Origin: Rhipicephalus microplus
Taxonomy: Eukaryota > Arthropoda > Arachnida > Ixodida > Ixodidae
Reading direction: 5' to 3'
DNA length: 64,000 bases
Assembly: GCF_043290135.1 (NCBI RefSeq)
Contig: NC_134704.1
Coordinates: 10,101,501-10,165,500, forward strand
Part shown: in pieces, positions 1 to 51,795 of the stretch
How the letters are laid out: every line of letters begins with the position of its first letter
How positions within the stretch are numbered: position 1 is the stretch's first letter
Position numbers and translations under genes: made by a program
Notes under the pieces: model-generated
Databases searched by the model: none
The model's input: only the letters and a program-made list of their open reading frames with translations
What the model was told of the DNA's origin: nothing

Positions 1-2904
1 CGCGTGAGAACAAAAACAGCTGCCACACCCTTTCTCACCTTCATTTTATATTACTCTCGGTCTTTAGCATAACCTGTGATTGACGGTGCAACAACTCGAC
101 ATTTTGCATAGCCTCCGAAACAGTCGTCCATAGTTGCAGATCTTGAATAACTCTCGAGTGACGCGGTTCTAGGAGCCACAAGTAAAAAATGCCGTGATAA
201 TAGGGTCGGTCACGAGCGCCACTGCGCGGCACCTGCCCAAAACTGAAGGCAAGACGACTCCGCTGGCAACACGAGCCATTCGTCAGGCATCTTAATACAG
301 GAGGCGTTGGTAGGACATAAAGGAATATACGAACAGCGCAATCTAAAAGTAGTTACAGCGTAACTACAAAAGCGCAAAAAGAAGGATAGAAAAGAGCACT
401 GACTTTCAACCATCTTGTTCGTATATTCAGTGATCTGAAGGGGCGCCGCTAAACTCAACGTTTTACGCATGACACTAATTACCAGCGTCAATCATTTAAT
501 GTGACACAGCCTTACACAAAGATCGCACACATATAGTGAACGGACTGTTTATGACGTCCATCTCGACGGTCCGAGTCCCACTGGCGCTTTCGCTAAGTTT
601 CACCGCATCTGAGTCAGTCAATCCTGGCTACGCCACCTTGCTAGACGTTCCTCCCTTTGCTCCGGTGTCTCCGCAGCACGTTCAGTCTTATTGGTTCATC
701 CTACCCTCAACCACAAATTGCCAGGCAGCTACTTAGGAATCCGATAAGTCAAGTTTCTCTGCTATTCTTCGCGGCTGAGTAGCAATTTATGTACTGATTT
801 ATGTACGTAGCAAAGCGGGCAATTTATGGATGTAGCGCCGCGGCAGGTGCGATTAAAGAGCGAAAAGCGTTGTTCAAGGGGCACAAGCCGCGGGTTACGA
901 TGAGAACGCCTCTGCCGCGGCTACGACGCCACTCCTCCGGAAGACCGGCGAGGCGCCCGCTTTCACTGCTCCTCGCGCACGCGCAGAACGGCTCTTGCAC
1001 GCACGCGCGAAACTGCTTTGGCTCGACCAATGTAAATAACGCAACAAAACAAAATAGCACGCTTCCCTTAATGGCCTACCATAAGACACCGGGTGAAATT
1101 CAGAAGGGAACAGCTCTCTGAATGTTATCTCAGTAGTCCTCTGCTGCCATTGTCGTAAAAACATGCATGGACATAACATTGAACATAAAGACTAGACGTC
1201 CGCCTCCTCAGAAGAATATGGTAGAAGTGGAGGGACTTTCATCTGCCCCCTCGTGCGGACTCCTATGCGTTGCGCTTATGTCCACAGTATTTGCCACCAA
1301 CACCAACAGATTATGCTCAGTGTCGCGGTGGTGTTTACCACAGTTACCCCAAACAATATTGTCCCAACCGCTGGTTTCGTTATTGCAGTTCAATCGAGCT
1401 TCACTCAGAAAACTGTGACACGTTTTACTACAAGTGCTAAGCGCAGGCCTCACCTGAATTTCTGTGAGCCTTCGCGATTCTTTCAGACTGTTTCGACAAG
1501 ACTGCGAGCACTTCGCGGTTATAGCGTTTATCCTGGAGCTAACGCGAGCATTGGCGATTACACAGCGGTGCTCGACCACGCCAGCGTGAAATACGACGTG
1601 TTTCAGCTCCGATCACATTACCGACGACTGTGTTCGCCGCCATCATTGCCCTGCGAGCGGTGGTGTCTTTTCTTTTTCTCAGGGTGGGGGGGGGGAGGGG
1701 GTCAAAGGTTTGTCCTATACAGAGTCTGGTATTTCAACATTGAGTTTTACTTTATTCACGACCAGAATTATGTGACATATTGCACTTGCAATATGTTTCT
1801 CATAAGGGTGATTTTCTACCAGTCCTTATGTTAAATATATGACCGGTCGTGAGTATCGCTACCAGTCGAGCATGACAACCCAGGTTGCCAATATTAATTT
1901 AATAAACGAAAAACTGGATGACCATAAATCAGGGCATCTTGATTTAAGGCATCTGGGGGTAACCATTTTTTTGCGCTGTAAACCTCAAAATGCGAAGAAA
2001 AGCTGCAGTGCTCTCGTCCGGCACACAGAACGGCTACAGAAACTGCATGGTAACGACTGAACAGCGTCATCCAAGTTTTTTACCACAGAATATATCCATA
2101 ACTAGACGCATCAAAGAAGTGGTGACTAGAGAATGGCAGAGCATCATTACATGGATAATCACGTGAGACAGCGAGACTGTGCGGCCATTGATCAGAGCTA
2201 CTTGACAGCGAACCGGCGCGCAGCCGGTGACAATGGCCTGTGTCACGAGCAGCTGCGGATACGTGCCGAATCCACCAGTCCCGAAGTGGACTTGCAAACC
2301 TCGTCAGAGAGTTGATAACGTAAAATAAACAAAACAAAACACCGCCGTTTGCTCGGTGACGAACGACTGCGAGCGTGTGATTTCTACAAAGCCATTTCCG
2401 CTGCAGGTCGGTCCCACGGGCTGAAGCGGAACTGGCAGGTGCGTTTCGTTTGTAGGCGACCTTGATGCGCAGGCCCCTTGCAGAGAAACAACTGCGCAAA
2501 TATATTCGAATGCCGCAAACGCCGCTGCTTCGTGATAACGAGAGGGAAATATTCCGTAATGAGCGCAGTGCGTGCCTACGCGGCCTTACGACTGCATCCC
2601 GCCATTCCAGATGAAAACAGGTTACCCTCGTTCCACACTGTTATCACAAACCGTACGCACTGTCTTCAGCCGACGGGCGCTGAAAATGTTTACACACTCG
2701 TCATGAGCTCTTCACAGGTGCGCTTTACTTCTACGGTATTAAAAGACTCTGCTTCTACCTATGAACTAAATGTCATGTAGCAATGAACAATGAGCGAAAA
2801 TCAAAGTATCCATGAAATCATGGCATCATCTTGGGCCTCTTTGACAGGCAATAATAATAATCCTTAAAATGTTACGTCTTAACACCCCGACGTGATCAGG
2901 AAGG

Positions 2905-3070
2905 ACGCACAAATGGAGGGCTCTGGAAATTCTTATCATCTGGTGTTAATGAACATGCATCCAAATATAAGCACAAGGGCATCTGGCACTTCGCCTCCAT
3001 GTGAATACAGCCATTGTGGCCGGGATTAGATCGTGCGACCTTCGTAACTTTACTGTGGGTACTGTGGGTT
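2905..3070 (+). repeat. Old tRNA-related SINE copy (SINE type A)
   Basis: This is a diverged copy of the repeat seen more clearly at 34553, 43318, 51634 and 60066. The shared blocks appear in order: a GGAGGGCTC..GGAAATT block, a TGCATCCAAAT block, and a GCCGGGATT..GCGACCT block. Read on the minus strand, the last block resembles the B box of a tRNA promoter. It is heavily mutated and therefore old. Confidence 0.6.
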
Positions 3071-3334
3071 AGCCTCACAAAATTTTCTTGTTCATGAGGG
3101 GAACGTGAAGTCGTGAAGAGGATGGGCTTTACATGCCGCCTGATAACCATGTTCTTTTTTCTCTTTTTCTGTATTGAAGATCTTCAACTATGTAAGGCTC
3201 GATCTTGTATATAATTTTGTTCCTCCCTAGAAAAGGTGAAAATATCTCTGCGAACCACCACACTTGTCCGGAGCACATCTTGTTGCCCAATGCTTACGTG
3301 AGGCAATAAGCTCTGCCTAACGTTGCAGAGTATT

Positions 3335-3475
3335 TGAGGTACAGCGCATCCCGGACGGGACAGAGAAAAAGACAGATAGCACAAACACAGCGTTGTGTGT
3401 CTTTTTTTTCTGTCTCGTGCTGCATGCGCTATGCTTCAGATAATATGGATAACCAACAAGCCCGTGGTGCAACAT
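3335..3475 (-). repeat. Hairpin element copy 1
   Basis: Two imperfect inverted arms meet near 3390. The left arm starts with GGTACAGCGCATCC at about 3338, and the right arm ends with its near-complement before 3438. Read on the minus strand, a head containing TTGTTGGTTATCCAT lies just outside the palindrome at about 3445-3465. The same arm words (GCATCC..GGACGGGACAGAGAA) occur in the perfect hairpin at 21790-21897, so the two are members of one family in opposite orientation. Confidence 0.7.
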
Positions 3476-4339
3476 TAGCTAAAGTTCCAAAACAATACGA
3501 GCACTAAAGTAAAGCGATACCATAAGTGAACGGCGTCCCCACAAGAAGTCGTATCAAGTAAAGGCGCGCCATCTTTTATGTTATACAAATACTTGCTGCT
3601 CATGTGAAGCTTACCTATAGATTTTAGCGTCTCTACAGCTTAAGAGGCGCAAATATTGAGCGCTGTTTAGTTATACGCTTCACACCAAAACGTGTAAAGG
3701 AAAAAAATACACAGAAAACAAGGCCAAATCGGAAATGTGCCTCATCCATGCGGCCTCATTTTGTGAGGGTGCGAGAGATTAGTGTAACAGCACTGCCCTT
3801 TGGGGGTTGCCGCATGATTCAGTCTCGTTCTGTCCAGCAGTGCAAAAGGAACATGGACAAAGTGGGAACTCACCCTTTAAAAAGGCACTTCATCGTTTTT
3901 TTTTAAGTTCTTTTTTTCTGTGTCATTTTTCTTTCTCAAATTATGAACGACATCACCCGATAAAACTATTTTTGTCTTTTCTAAATTCTCAAATTTTTCA
4001 GGATTGGTTTTGTTGCACTTTCCTTTTCGATACGATTTAAACTTGTCAATCGCGTTGGTAGAAGATTCACGCATAGGAGGAATGTGCGCTACGCGAGTGA
4101 ATTTCTGCAAAAACAAAACGAATATTTATAAAATTCCCTTTCCCAAAACTTGAAAAAAAAGCACAATCTGACCTTGGCGTGACGCCATGTTCGAGCCACT
4201 TGCGCTCCAAAAGAGGCGCGCGCCGATAGAGCGCGAGTCACATGTGTGACACGATTTCGACGCAGGTTGGCAGGCGAGCATAACGGCTGACACAGTTGGC
4301 GCGTAGCAGCCGGCCGTGGTCACCAGCTCTTAGCGAAGC

Positions 4340-42256
<37,917 letters not shown>

Positions 42257-42443
42257 AGCTTATAATTTGACAACCTTCCCTCTTTCGCTGTGAAATTGTG
42301 ATATTAAAACAACTTCTTGTTTTATATTTTGGAATTTTAGTTTGACATATGTTCAAGAAGTTCGAAAGCCAAAGTCACTGTGAATTGAAAATTGAGTTAA
42401 ATCTAAGGTATGTCAGTGTCAACATAACATAAGTGTAGTTCAC

Positions 42444-42458
42444 AATAAAATAAATAAA
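42444..42458 (+). promoter_or_regulatory. Candidate polyadenylation signals of gene 1
   Basis: Two AATAAA hexamers lie at 42444-42449 and 42453-42458, about 190 bp after the stop, with further AATAAA copies just downstream. They are the first such hexamers after the stop. The local sequence is AT-rich, so a chance match cannot be excluded. Confidence 0.45.
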
Positions 42459-42459
42459 G

Positions 42460-43317
42460 TTCGCAATAAAATAAAATACGAGGTCGTACCAACACGAACA
42501 AAACAATGCTAACACTGTATAAGACAGCTCCGAGAGCTATAGAAATGAAACCTACAAAAAATAAGTGCGTGGCTCTGAGGAGAGACCTGAGCGATGTTCG
42601 CCTACAAAAGCATGAAGTAGAACTACTTGGTATGGATTCATCAGGGGAAACAAAGGCACCCGGACACACGTAATAAACAAAAGAATATTAAACAAACAGA
42701 AGCTCTCTTTTTGCAAGCCTTATACTTCTTACTAACGTAACAACACATTCACTATTCACAGCAATGTTGCTTTGAGCAGTTCAATGAAAGCCTGCCTCTG
42801 CAATTTATGTCGATGCTCCAGTGCAGATTTAGCTGTACTCGAGCGGGACAGGACTTGTTTTGTCTCACTACGTTTATTGGAGGCAATCGAGACTTCTGGA
42901 AAGCGTCTCTTGATAACTGGTGCCATCTTCGAGAAATTGTACCACTTCGAGGAAAATTATACCTGCACTACGACATCACTGCTAACAAAACGTCTGAGCA
43001 TACGCTACTTTTTAAGCAACATTGTAATAATACATTTTTATTCACTGCCATTTTCTCCACATCGCCAAAAGCATTGTTTAGGGGAGGGGGGTTAAATGGG
43101 TTATAAGATCACAAAAATAGCAATTGGTAAAATAGATACAATGGGCATGACACTTCAAAGGCAAAACACTCGAAATATGTAAAAAAAACACAAAGTAAAA
43201 CATCAAAATCTGACATTGTAAGCTTCAAACGCTTCCAGATATTTTTTGCAAAACCATTGTCGACATTATCAGCGGGAAGAAAAAAAGAACAGTGTGAGCT
43301 TTATTGGCGATACTTCT
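42460..43317. other. Intergenic, nothing recognised
   Basis: AT-rich DNA with short open frames of no recognisable family. Confidence 0.5.
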
Positions 43318-43545
43318 AAATTCTTACGCCCCAAAAACCCACTACAAATATAAGAGACGCCAGTGGAAGGCTCTGAAAATTGTGACCCCCTGGCCTTTTT
43401 TGACTTGCACCTAAATCTAAAGACACGGACTGCATGCATTTCGGCCCCATTCAAATGCGGCCTCCATGGCCGGGATTCGTTCCTGCGACCTGCGGATGAG
43501 CAGTCAGACGCCCAAAGCGTTAGACCACCACGGCGAGCATGTTAC
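43318..43545 (+). repeat. SINE type A, full-length copy with tRNA-like end
   Basis: The 5' body (GAGACGCCAGTGGAAGGCTC, GCACCTAAATCTAAAGACACGG) is followed by CATGGCCGGGATTCGTTCCTGCGACCT and AGCGTTAGACCACCACGGCG. On the minus strand these are a tRNA A box (GTGGTCTAACGC) and B box (GGTCGCAGGAACGAATCCC-like). The copy is moderately diverged. Confidence 0.78.
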
Positions 43546-44103
43546 ATTGTTGTCGATCCAATAGGTATAATCACGAGATGCACACAAGTACACAATATAC
43601 ACAAAGACGTTCTTTCACCTTTTGTAAGGCACATTTTCGATGGTTCCCATCAATTATATGTGGCGTAGACAGGCTTCTCGCCGACTACTTTGCGTGGAAT
43701 CTACTCTTAAGGAGTGTGAGCCCAGCCAGACTTTCTCTTCGTAAAAATACCATGCGGCGAATCCCACTATTCGATCGGTAATGCGAAACAAATACCGAAG
43801 AAGAATTTTTGCAGCCTGAGAACGTAAGTGGGCCTCGTGGTTATGTAAAGTTTATTTTAATCGTTTAATAGCAGCCTGGAAGCGGCTCTCGGAGAGTGTT
43901 TCACGGGGTACAAAGAGCTGCCACTTACCACATTCGCTTACAACAACCCAACGTTCCCTTTGTACGAACTGTACAGATTTTCTTAGAGTTGCACCGTTCC
44001 ACTAAAACACTGAAGATCTTCCGGCTCTATACGCCAGGTCAAAGCTATTTACGGGGAAATTCACGTATCTATACGTGAAAATGTGCTTTAGGAAAATAAT
44101 CTG

Positions 44104-44229
44104 TTGCGTTAGTTGGCTATTTACAAAGCTCAAAAGAATTAGCGCTAAAAATCGACGGGCACAAAAAAGAGGGAGATAAGAGAGTGGACTTCTTGTACTA
44201 GTCTATTATCCACTCTCCCTCTTTTGCGT
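44104..44229 (+). repeat. Hairpin element copy 6
   Basis: The head GTTAGTTGGCTATTTAC lies about 40 bp before a palindrome (about 44165-44224). The arms AAAAGAGGGAG and AGAGAGTGGA pair with TCCACTCTCCCTCTTTT around a loop of about 20 bases. TTGCGT stands at 44104-44109 and 44224-44229 and may be a target duplication. Confidence 0.6.
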
Positions 44230-45708
<1,479 letters not shown>

Positions 45709-45868
45709 TGTTAAGCGGTTTATTGGCGGACACTCAGCGATGATTAACGACAGCGACAGTCAATGCGGGGATCGACTCTCTGCGCGAGCTGCTCTTCTTC
45801 TTATCAAAAAGGGTGACCCACTAGAAGGCGCTGAAGAGGACGACCCACTGTTCAAAGGCTTTACCACA
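45709..45868 (-). repeat. Gypsy 3' LTR (left copy)
   Basis: On the plus strand it begins TGTTAAGCGGTTTATTGG and ends GGCTTTACCACA, giving TG..CA ends on both strands. It matches 159 of 160 positions of the other LTR. Confidence 0.95.
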
Positions 45869-45904
45869 ACTACCCCGGGTACGAAAAGGGAGCCGCCTGG
45901 CGAC

Positions 45905-48900
45905 CTAACAGGTGGTTACAATGAGCGGGTCATGGTAGGCCTTCAGGCGCTCCACGTTAACAATGTCGCGTCCTCGACGACGCATGTCCGAAGATGGTTC
46001 GATGGGTTCAATCAAGTAGTTGACGGGGGAAGTGCATTTGACGACACGGTAGGGGCCTTCGTATTTGGGCAATAGTTTTGAAGATAGGCCAGTTGAAGTG
46101 GTAGGGATCGAGAGCCAGACGAGCGCTCCAGGGAGGAACGTGGGCGCAGTAGTGCTGGCGTCAGCGCGAATGACTTTTTGCCGCTCTTGATCATGCGCTG
46201 TAAAGGTCCTTGCGAGCTCTCGACACTCTTCAGCAAGCTTGGCTGTAGCAGAAATAGGCGCCCACTCGGACGGATCTGGCTTGTACGGAAGTATAGTGTC
46301 GATGGTGTGCGACGGGTGCCTTCCGTATAATAAAAAGAAAGGTGAAAAGCCAGTAGTGCTTTGAGGGGCGGTGTTATATGCGTAGGTGACGAAGGGTAGA
46401 ATGTCATCCCAATTTGTGTGATCGGCGGCGACGTACTTGGAAAGCATGTCGCCGAGCGTGCGGTTGAAGCGTTCCGTGAGGCCATTCGTCTGCGGGTGGT
46501 AAGCAGCAGTTTTGCGGTGAACAACGTTGCACTCTTTGAGAATGGCTTCGACGACTTCAGACAGGAAGACGCGGCCTCGATCACTGAGCAGTTCCTGAGG
46601 TGGACCGTGTCGCAGCATGAATCGTTGGAGCAGGAAGGAGGCCACATCGCTCGCTGTAGCCGCGGGGAGAGCGGCAGTTTCGGCGTATCGCGTGAGGTGG
46701 TCCACGGCAACAATGGCCCAGCGGTTACCAGCTGACGTTAGTGGAAGTGGCCCATACAAATCGATGCCAACGCGCCCAAACGGCCTGGCAGGGCAAGGTA
46801 GAGGTTGCAGACCTACCGGTGACAGTTGTGTTGAAGTTTTGCGGCGCTGACATTCTATGCACGAGCGAACGAATTTCTGCACGTAGCGGTACATGCCGCG
46901 CCAAAAGTACCGTTGGCGAATGCGGTGGTAAGTCTTCGATACCCCGGAGTGCGCACATTGCGGATTAGAATGAAAGAATTCGCATATGTCAGAGCGCAGA
47001 CTGCGAGGTATGACTAGTAGCCACTGGCGGCCGTCACCGTTGTAATTGCGTCGGTGGAGGAGGTCGTCGCGAACGGCGAAATGGTGGGCTTGACGACGCA
47101 ACGCGCGAGTGGATGGAGTGGATGGATCAGTCAGCAAGTCTATCAGTGAGGCAATCCATTGATCCTTGCGCTGTTCAGTAGCAATGGCATGAATGCTAAT
47201 CGAAGAAATGGCAAGGTGAGACACTGAGTTGTTGGCATTGTCATCAGGCAAGGGAGAGCGCGACAGGGCGTCAGCGTCAGCATGTTGCCTTCCATTGCGG
47301 TATAGCACGCGGATGTCATAGTCTTGCAGGCGAAGTGCCCACCGGGCGAGACGGCCTGAGGGATCTTTCAATGACGACAACCAGCATAGTGCGTGGTGGT
47401 CGGTGACGACATCAAATTGGCGACCATACAAATAAGGTCGGAACTTTGCAAGGGCCCAGACGATTGCCAAACATTCCTTCTCGGTGACTGTGTAATTAGT
47501 CTCGGCTTTAGTAAGCGTACGGCTCGCATACGCCACGACATATTCCGGGAACCCTGGTTTGCGCTGCGCAAGGACAGCGCCGAGGCCGACACCACTGGCA
47601 TCCGTGTGTACCTCTGTAGGGGCCATAGGGTCGTAGTGGCGGAGTATGGGAGGCGACGTCAACAAACGACGAAGTGTTCTGAAAGCGTCGTCGCACTGTG
47701 ATGACCACGAATGGAGAGGCCCGTTACTTGCGAGAAGTTTAGTCAGCGGCGATATGATAGTCGCGAAGTTTCGAATGAAGCGCCGAAAGTAGGAACACAG
47801 TCCTACGAAACTGCGCAGTTCCTTGACGGATGTCGGCTTGGGGAACTCAGTCACGGCCCGAAGCTTGGCTGGATCAGGGAGAATTCCGTCCTTGGACACG
47901 ACGTAGCCGAGTATTGTCAGCTGCCGAGCTGCAAATTGGCACTTCTTTAGTTTCAGTTGCAGACTGGCGTTGCTCAGACGCGTTAAAACATGCCGAAGGC
48001 GTTGAAGATGCGTCGAGAAGTCAGGAGCGAAAACGACGACGTCATCGAGGTAGCACAGGCACGTGTGCCATTTTAGGTCACGCAGAACTGTATCCATCAT
48101 GCGCTCAAAGGTGGCGGGCGCATTGCACAGCCCAAACGGCATAACGTTGAACTCGTACAAGCCGTCGGGAGTGACAAAAGCGGTCTTCGGTCGAGCGTCC
48201 TCAGCCATAGGTACTTGCCAGTACCCTGAGCGCAAATCGAGGGATGAAAAGAATTCTGCTCCTTGCAGGCTGTCAATCGCGTCATCTACCCGCGGTAGTG
48301 GATACACGTCCTTACGAGTGATCTTGTTGAGGCGTCGGTAGTCCACACAGAACCGCACAGAACCGTCCTTCTTCGTGACGAGAACGACAGGAGATGCCCA
48401 GGGGCTGCTAGAGGGGCGAATAACATCGCGGCGAAGCATGTCGTTGACTTGCTCGTTGATTACACGGCGTTCTGTGGGAGATACGCGATATGGACGTTGC
48501 CGCAGCGGTGGCTGTGCGCCTGTGTCGATGCGATGCGTAACGGTGGATGTGCGGCCGAGAGAAGGTTGAGCGACATCGAAAGAAGAGCGGAATTCTTCCA
48601 ACAGGCCCAAAAGCTGGGAACGCTGGCCCTGCGTAAGGTCGTCGGGTATGCAGGGACCGAATATATCATCGGATGATGAAGCAGATGTCGAAACAGCACC
48701 AAGCGTACAGGAACTTGAGCAGTGTATGTCATCGGGTTGATCCATAACTTGCGCGTCTTCGATGGGTTCCACGCTGCCGAGACATTCCCCTCGCACCAAC
48801 GTAACGCCGTACGGAGATGAGTTCACAACAAAAATGGTGGTGCTGCCGTGAGTGAGTTGCACGGTCGCGAAAGGAACCAGCAAGCTTTTTTTTATGAAGA

Positions 48901-49378
48901 CACGATGAGATGGCGAGAGGAGTGCAGCGGTGTCAGAAAGGCTTGCGCAGTAGAGCGACACCGCAACGGACGAGTTTGCAGGCACTTGAGTGTCGTCTCT
49001 GACGAGTAACTTGCTTGCAGCGGATGGACTGTCGGCCGGCGTCAAAGAAGAGAATGGCGTGAGTTCTATTTCTGCTGGTGCGCAATGAATGACGGCGTCG
49101 TAACGGGAGAGAAAATCCCATCCTAGGATGACGTCGTGAGAGCATGAAGAAATTACGATGAATTCGACCGCATACATCACGTCCTGAATCATAAGGCGGG
49201 CTGTGCACATCGCCGTAGGGTGAATACTTTGGGCGCTGGCTGTACGGAGGGAGAGCCCACAAAGCGGCGTGGTCACTTTGCGCAGTAGTCGGCTAAGTTT
49301 TTCGTCCATCACGGATACGGCGGCTCCAGTATCTACAAGAGCATATGCACGAACGCCATCCACAAGCACGTCTATCAC
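45905..49378 (-). CDS. pol: Gypsy pol polyprotein (protease, RT, RNase H, integrase)
   Basis: An open frame of 1157 codons from the first Met; the frame extends a little further upstream, so translation probably enters by frameshift from gag and not at this Met. The domains appear in order. The aspartic protease has [12 protein letters not shown] near residue 15. The reverse transcriptase runs from about residue 300 with [23 protein letters not shown] and CYLDDVVVF, where the Y-x-D-D catalytic motif is intact. RNase H has [14 protein letters not shown] and [10 protein letters not shown]. The integrase has an HHCC zinc domain (H..H in [23 protein letters not shown]) and a DDE core around [18 protein letters not shown] and [11 protein letters not shown]. 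All catalytic residues I can recognise are present, so the enzyme part looks intact. Known role: reverse transcription and integration of the element. Confidence 0.95.
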   Translation of the reverse strand: MIDVLVDGVRAYALVDTGAAVSVMDEKLSRLLRKVTTPLCGLSLRTASAQSIHPTAMCTARLMIQDVMYAVEFIVISSCSHDVILGWDFLSRYDAVIHCAPAEIELTPFSSLTPADSPSAASKLLVRDDTQVPANSSVAVSLYCASLSDTAALLSPSHRVFIKKSLLVPFATVQLTHGSTTIFVVNSSPYGVTLVRGECLGSVEPIEDAQVMDQPDDIHCSSSCTLGAVSTSASSSDDIFGPCIPDDLTQGQRSQLLGLLEEFRSSFDVAQPSLGRTSTVTHRIDTGAQPPLRQRPYRVSPTERRVINEQVNDMLRRDVIRPSSSPWASPVVLVTKKDGSVRFCVDYRRLNKITRKDVYPLPRVDDAIDSLQGAEFFSSLDLRSGYWQVPMAEDARPKTAFVTPDGLYEFNVMPFGLCNAPATFERMMDTVLRDLKWHTCLCYLDDVVVFAPDFSTHLQRLRHVLTRLSNASLQLKLKKCQFAARQLTILGYVVSKDGILPDPAKLRAVTEFPKPTSVKELRSFVGLCSYFRRFIRNFATIISPLTKLLASNGPLHSWSSQCDDAFRTLRRLLTSPPILRHYDPMAPTEVHTDASGVGLGAVLAQRKPGFPEYVVAYASRTLTKAETNYTVTEKECLAIVWALAKFRPYLYGRQFDVVTDHHALCWLSSLKDPSGRLARWALRLQDYDIRVLYRNGRQHADADALSRSPLPDDNANNSVSHLAISSISIHAIATEQRKDQWIASLIDLLTDPSTPSTRALRRQAHHFAVRDDLLHRRNYNGDGRQWLLVIPRSLRSDICEFFHSNPQCAHSGVSKTYHRIRQRYFWRGMYRYVQKFVRSCIECQRRKTSTQLSPVGLQPLPCPARPFGRVGIDLYGPLPLTSAGNRWAIVAVDHLTRYAETAALPAATASDVASFLLQRFMLRHGPPQELLSDRGRVFLSEVVEAILKECNVVHRKTAAYHPQTNGLTERFNRTLGDMLSKYVAADHTNWDDILPFVTYAYNTAPQSTTGFSPFFLLYGRHPSHTIDTILPYKPDPSEWAPISATAKLAEECRELARTFTAHDQERQKVIRADASTTAPTFLPGALVWLSIPTTSTGLSSKLLPKYEGPYRVVKCTSPVNYLIEPIEPSSDMRRRGRDIVNVERLKAYHDPLIVTTC

Positions 49379-49449
49379 GTTCGACGGGCTTTCCAGAGGG
49401 CTTCCGCAGTTCGACAGCGTCGCAGCCCTTGCCTCGTGGACTGCGACGA

Positions 49450-49932
49450 CTAGTTTTCCTGGTCGCCCTCGAGTGGACGTGGCCGCATTGGCGACAGTGA
49501 GCGACGTCGTGGAGATGGTGAACGGCGGGTAGACGGAACGGGGCGGGACGACGGTGACATAGGCGGCGGTTGGTCATAAGAGCGGCTTGACTGGCTGGGA
49601 AAGTTGGAGGCGACCTGCGGTTGCTGCACACGATTGCAATAGCGTGCTACATGACCGACGCAACCACAAGCAAAGCAGATGGGGCGATTGTCAGCAGTGC
49701 GCCATTGGTTTGCGGGTCGCATCCATGTCGCAGAACGCGATTGGCGAGCCGGCTGCTGATATGAGTGCATGGTAGGCGGCACTCGGGGCACGTGGGTGAC
49801 GCCGGCGTATGTAGGCGAGACCGTTTCTCCGAAGGCCTGGGGCCTCGCGACGGTTTCGGTGTAATTTAGGGGAACAGTTGCAGAAATCGGTGGGGGCGGC
49901 CTTGCAACAACTTGGGCGTAGCTGAGTGGCAC
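49450..49932 (-). pseudogene. gag: Gypsy gag, C-terminal part with zinc knuckle
   Basis: 160 codons carrying repeated YAQVVARP/YTETVARP segments. A single CCHC zinc knuckle, CFACGCVGHVARYC (C-x2-C-x4-H-x4-C), binds nucleic acid in this family. An arginine- and serine-rich tail ([13 protein letters not shown]) follows, ending in a stop at 49450. Pol begins in a different frame around this point. Separation from the N-terminal part is by one indel, so the gag product of this copy is probably not full length. Confidence 0.85.
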
Positions 49933-50864
49933 AGATGCAGGAGGCGGCTGGTGGTATTCAGGGACGACCTCCGCGATTTCCTGCTGAATGGCTCGGCGGA
50001 GCGGAGGTAGAAGTGTACTTGATGGCTGTTGAGCATGTTGTGGGGAAGCAAAAGCCAGTAGAGAGACCTGGCGGGCAACTTCCTCACCTCACGCACGAAC
50101 GACTTGATTTCGGCGAGCAAGGTTGCGTGGTCAGGAACTGCTGACAAGGCCGAGAGATCAGCATCACGTGGTGGCGGGCGACGGGTCATCAAGCGCTGCC
50201 GCCGCAGCTCGTCGTAACTTTGGCATAACATGATGACTTCTGCCACAGTGCGGGGGTTCTTTGCCAGGAGCATGGTGAAGGCATCGTCGGCGATGCCTTT
50301 TAGAACATGCGTGATTTTGTCAGCCTCTGACATGTGCAAGTCGACTTTCTTGCACAAGTCGAGGATGTCCTCGATATAACTGGTGAAGGACTCGCCGGTC
50401 TGCTGGGCTCGTTCACGTAAACGCTGTTCAGCTTGCAGCTTACGAACGGCCGGGCGGCCGAACACGTCGACGACAGCGGTTTTAAAAGCGGACCATGTCG
50501 GGAAGTCAGATGCGTGGTTGTTGTACCACATGCCGGCCACACCCGCGAGATAGAAAAACAGGTTGCCGAGTTTACCTGCCTCGTCCCAATGGTTGGGGAC
50601 GCTCACGCGTTCGTACATGGCCAGCCAGTCCTCGACGTCGGTGCCATCCGCTCCGGTGAAGACAGGAGGGTCGCGGATGCGGGGAACACCGGGACATGGC
50701 GTCGGCGTAGGAGGAAGCGTTTGCTGGGAGGCGTCTTGGTACATGGTTGGAGGTACGGTACGGGATCGAAGCTCCAAAGGCATTGAATGCGGACCGAAGG
50801 TGTTTGAAGGGCAGAGCACTCTCAGCACCTCCACCAAATTGTTAAGCGGTTTATTGGCGGACAC
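49866..50864 (-). pseudogene. gag: Gypsy gag, N-terminal part, interrupted by a frameshift
   Basis: A frame of 332 codons. It contains the retrotransposon gag (capsid) domain: PPVFTGADGTDVEDWLAMYER, W..F..A..DVFG, and a helix with QRLRERAQQTGESFTSYIEDIL. Near 50060-50080, at a CT-rich run, the gag sense continues in another frame, so the last roughly 65 codons of this frame are out of register. The real continuation is in the frame that includes 49450-49932. The first Met lies within the 5' LTR, so the true start is uncertain. Confidence 0.85.
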
Positions 50865-50996
50865 TCAGCGATGATTAACGACAGCGACAGTCAATGCGGG
50901 GATCGACTCTCTGCGCGAGCTGCTCTTCTTCTTATCAAAAAGGGTGACCCACTAGAAGGCGCAGAAGAGGACGACCCACTGTTCAAAGGCTTTACC

Positions 50997-50999
<3 letters not shown>
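50840..50999 (-). repeat. Gypsy 5' LTR (right copy)
   Basis: The same 160 bp as the left copy, with one substitution. AT-repeat sequence begins at the next base. Confidence 0.95.

Positions 51000-51055
<56 letters not shown>
51000..51055. repeat. (AT)n microsatellite, right part of the interrupted tract
   Basis: The run starts at the outer edge of the gypsy 5' LTR and continues the AT tract of 45599-45708. Confidence 0.95.
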
Positions 51056-51057
<2 letters not shown>

Positions 51058-51633
51058 AATGTTGTAAATTACGTCTCCCGCAACAGGAAATGAGTCACAC
51101 AAGTTCGAATACCAGTTCATGCAAAAACGATTAACAGCAAAGCTTTTGCTTGACGCAATTCGTCGTTCGTCGTATGTTGCTATGCTAAAAACTAGGCTCG
51201 AAGAAGGCGAGTCCTATCTACTGTGTCCTTTGTCGTCGTTTTTTTCAAGCCTAGATGTTTGCACAATTAAAATGAGTGCACATGTGTGCACGTTTTCAGT
51301 TTTAAAGTATTGATCACTTGTCAGGCATAACAAATAATCAAACGTATACATTAAGCACACGGTCACAAAGCTAGAATTTCGGGCTCATAGTGGATTTAGG
51401 ACAACCTAACGCTTAATATTTCTGGTGAAATTTTTGTTAGAGAAATTTTTGAAAGCGGCAGGCGCCCATTTCTGAAAGACTGATTTTGGTTGTGTACTAC
51501 ACATTGTTTTCAGATTGAGTGGCATTTGCTATAAAAGTGACCGATTTGATAGCAGTGCATTTGGTCGTTTCGTGCAATTGAAAAGGAGATGATGCCCACA
51601 TTTGTTAGGGGAGCCACAAGAACACCGCAGCCT

Positions 51634-51795
51634 TGATTTGATCGATATGTGAGGTTTAACGTTTCTAAACCACCATTTCATTATGAGAGACCCCGTAATG
51701 GAGGGCTGCGGAAATTTCGACCACCTGGGGTTCTTTAGCGTGCACCTAAATGTCAGCACATGGACCTGCATTATTTTTGCCTCCACTGCGGCCTA
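51634..51795 (+). repeat. SINE type A copy
   Basis: GATCGATATGTGAGGTTTAACG, GAGAGACCCCGTAATGGAGGGC and GACCACCTGGGGTTCTTTAGCG align with 60066-60200. The 3' tRNA-like end is missing after CTCCACTGCGGCC. Confidence 0.8.

Larger units (their letters stand above)
1..4339. other. Upstream region of gene 1, no gene recognised
   Basis: Only short open frames on both strands are present, none with a recognisable domain. The longest, about 193 codons at 1253-1834 on the plus strand, is low-complexity in part and resembles no family I know. A G-rich run lies at about 1682-1700. An old SINE fragment lies near 2905-3070 and a hairpin element near 3335-3475. The promoter and any 5' untranslated exon of the transporter gene at 4340 should lie here or nearer to the ATG, but I see no TATA box or initiator that I would defend. 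Confidence 0.5.
45709..50999 (-). mobile_element. Complete gypsy-type (Metaviridae) LTR retrotransposon
   Basis: A 5291-bp element with 160-bp LTRs at both ends that differ at one base (CGCTGAAG against CGCAGAAG). Gag occupies the 5' half and pol (protease, reverse transcriptase, RNase H, integrase) the 3' half on the minus strand, the Ty3/gypsy order. No env-like frame is present between pol and the 3' LTR. The primer-binding site starts TGGTGGAGGTGC just inside the 5' LTR (50839 and lower). It is inserted in an (AT)n tract, so any short target duplication is hidden. The near-identical LTRs indicate a recent insertion. It lies between the two transporter genes. Confidence 0.95.

Noticed and set aside
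1253..1834. 193-codon plus-strand frame as a gene
   Set aside because: No domain, composition like non-coding DNA, includes a glycine run from a G-tract and reads into AT-rich sequence; no splice-supported neighbour.
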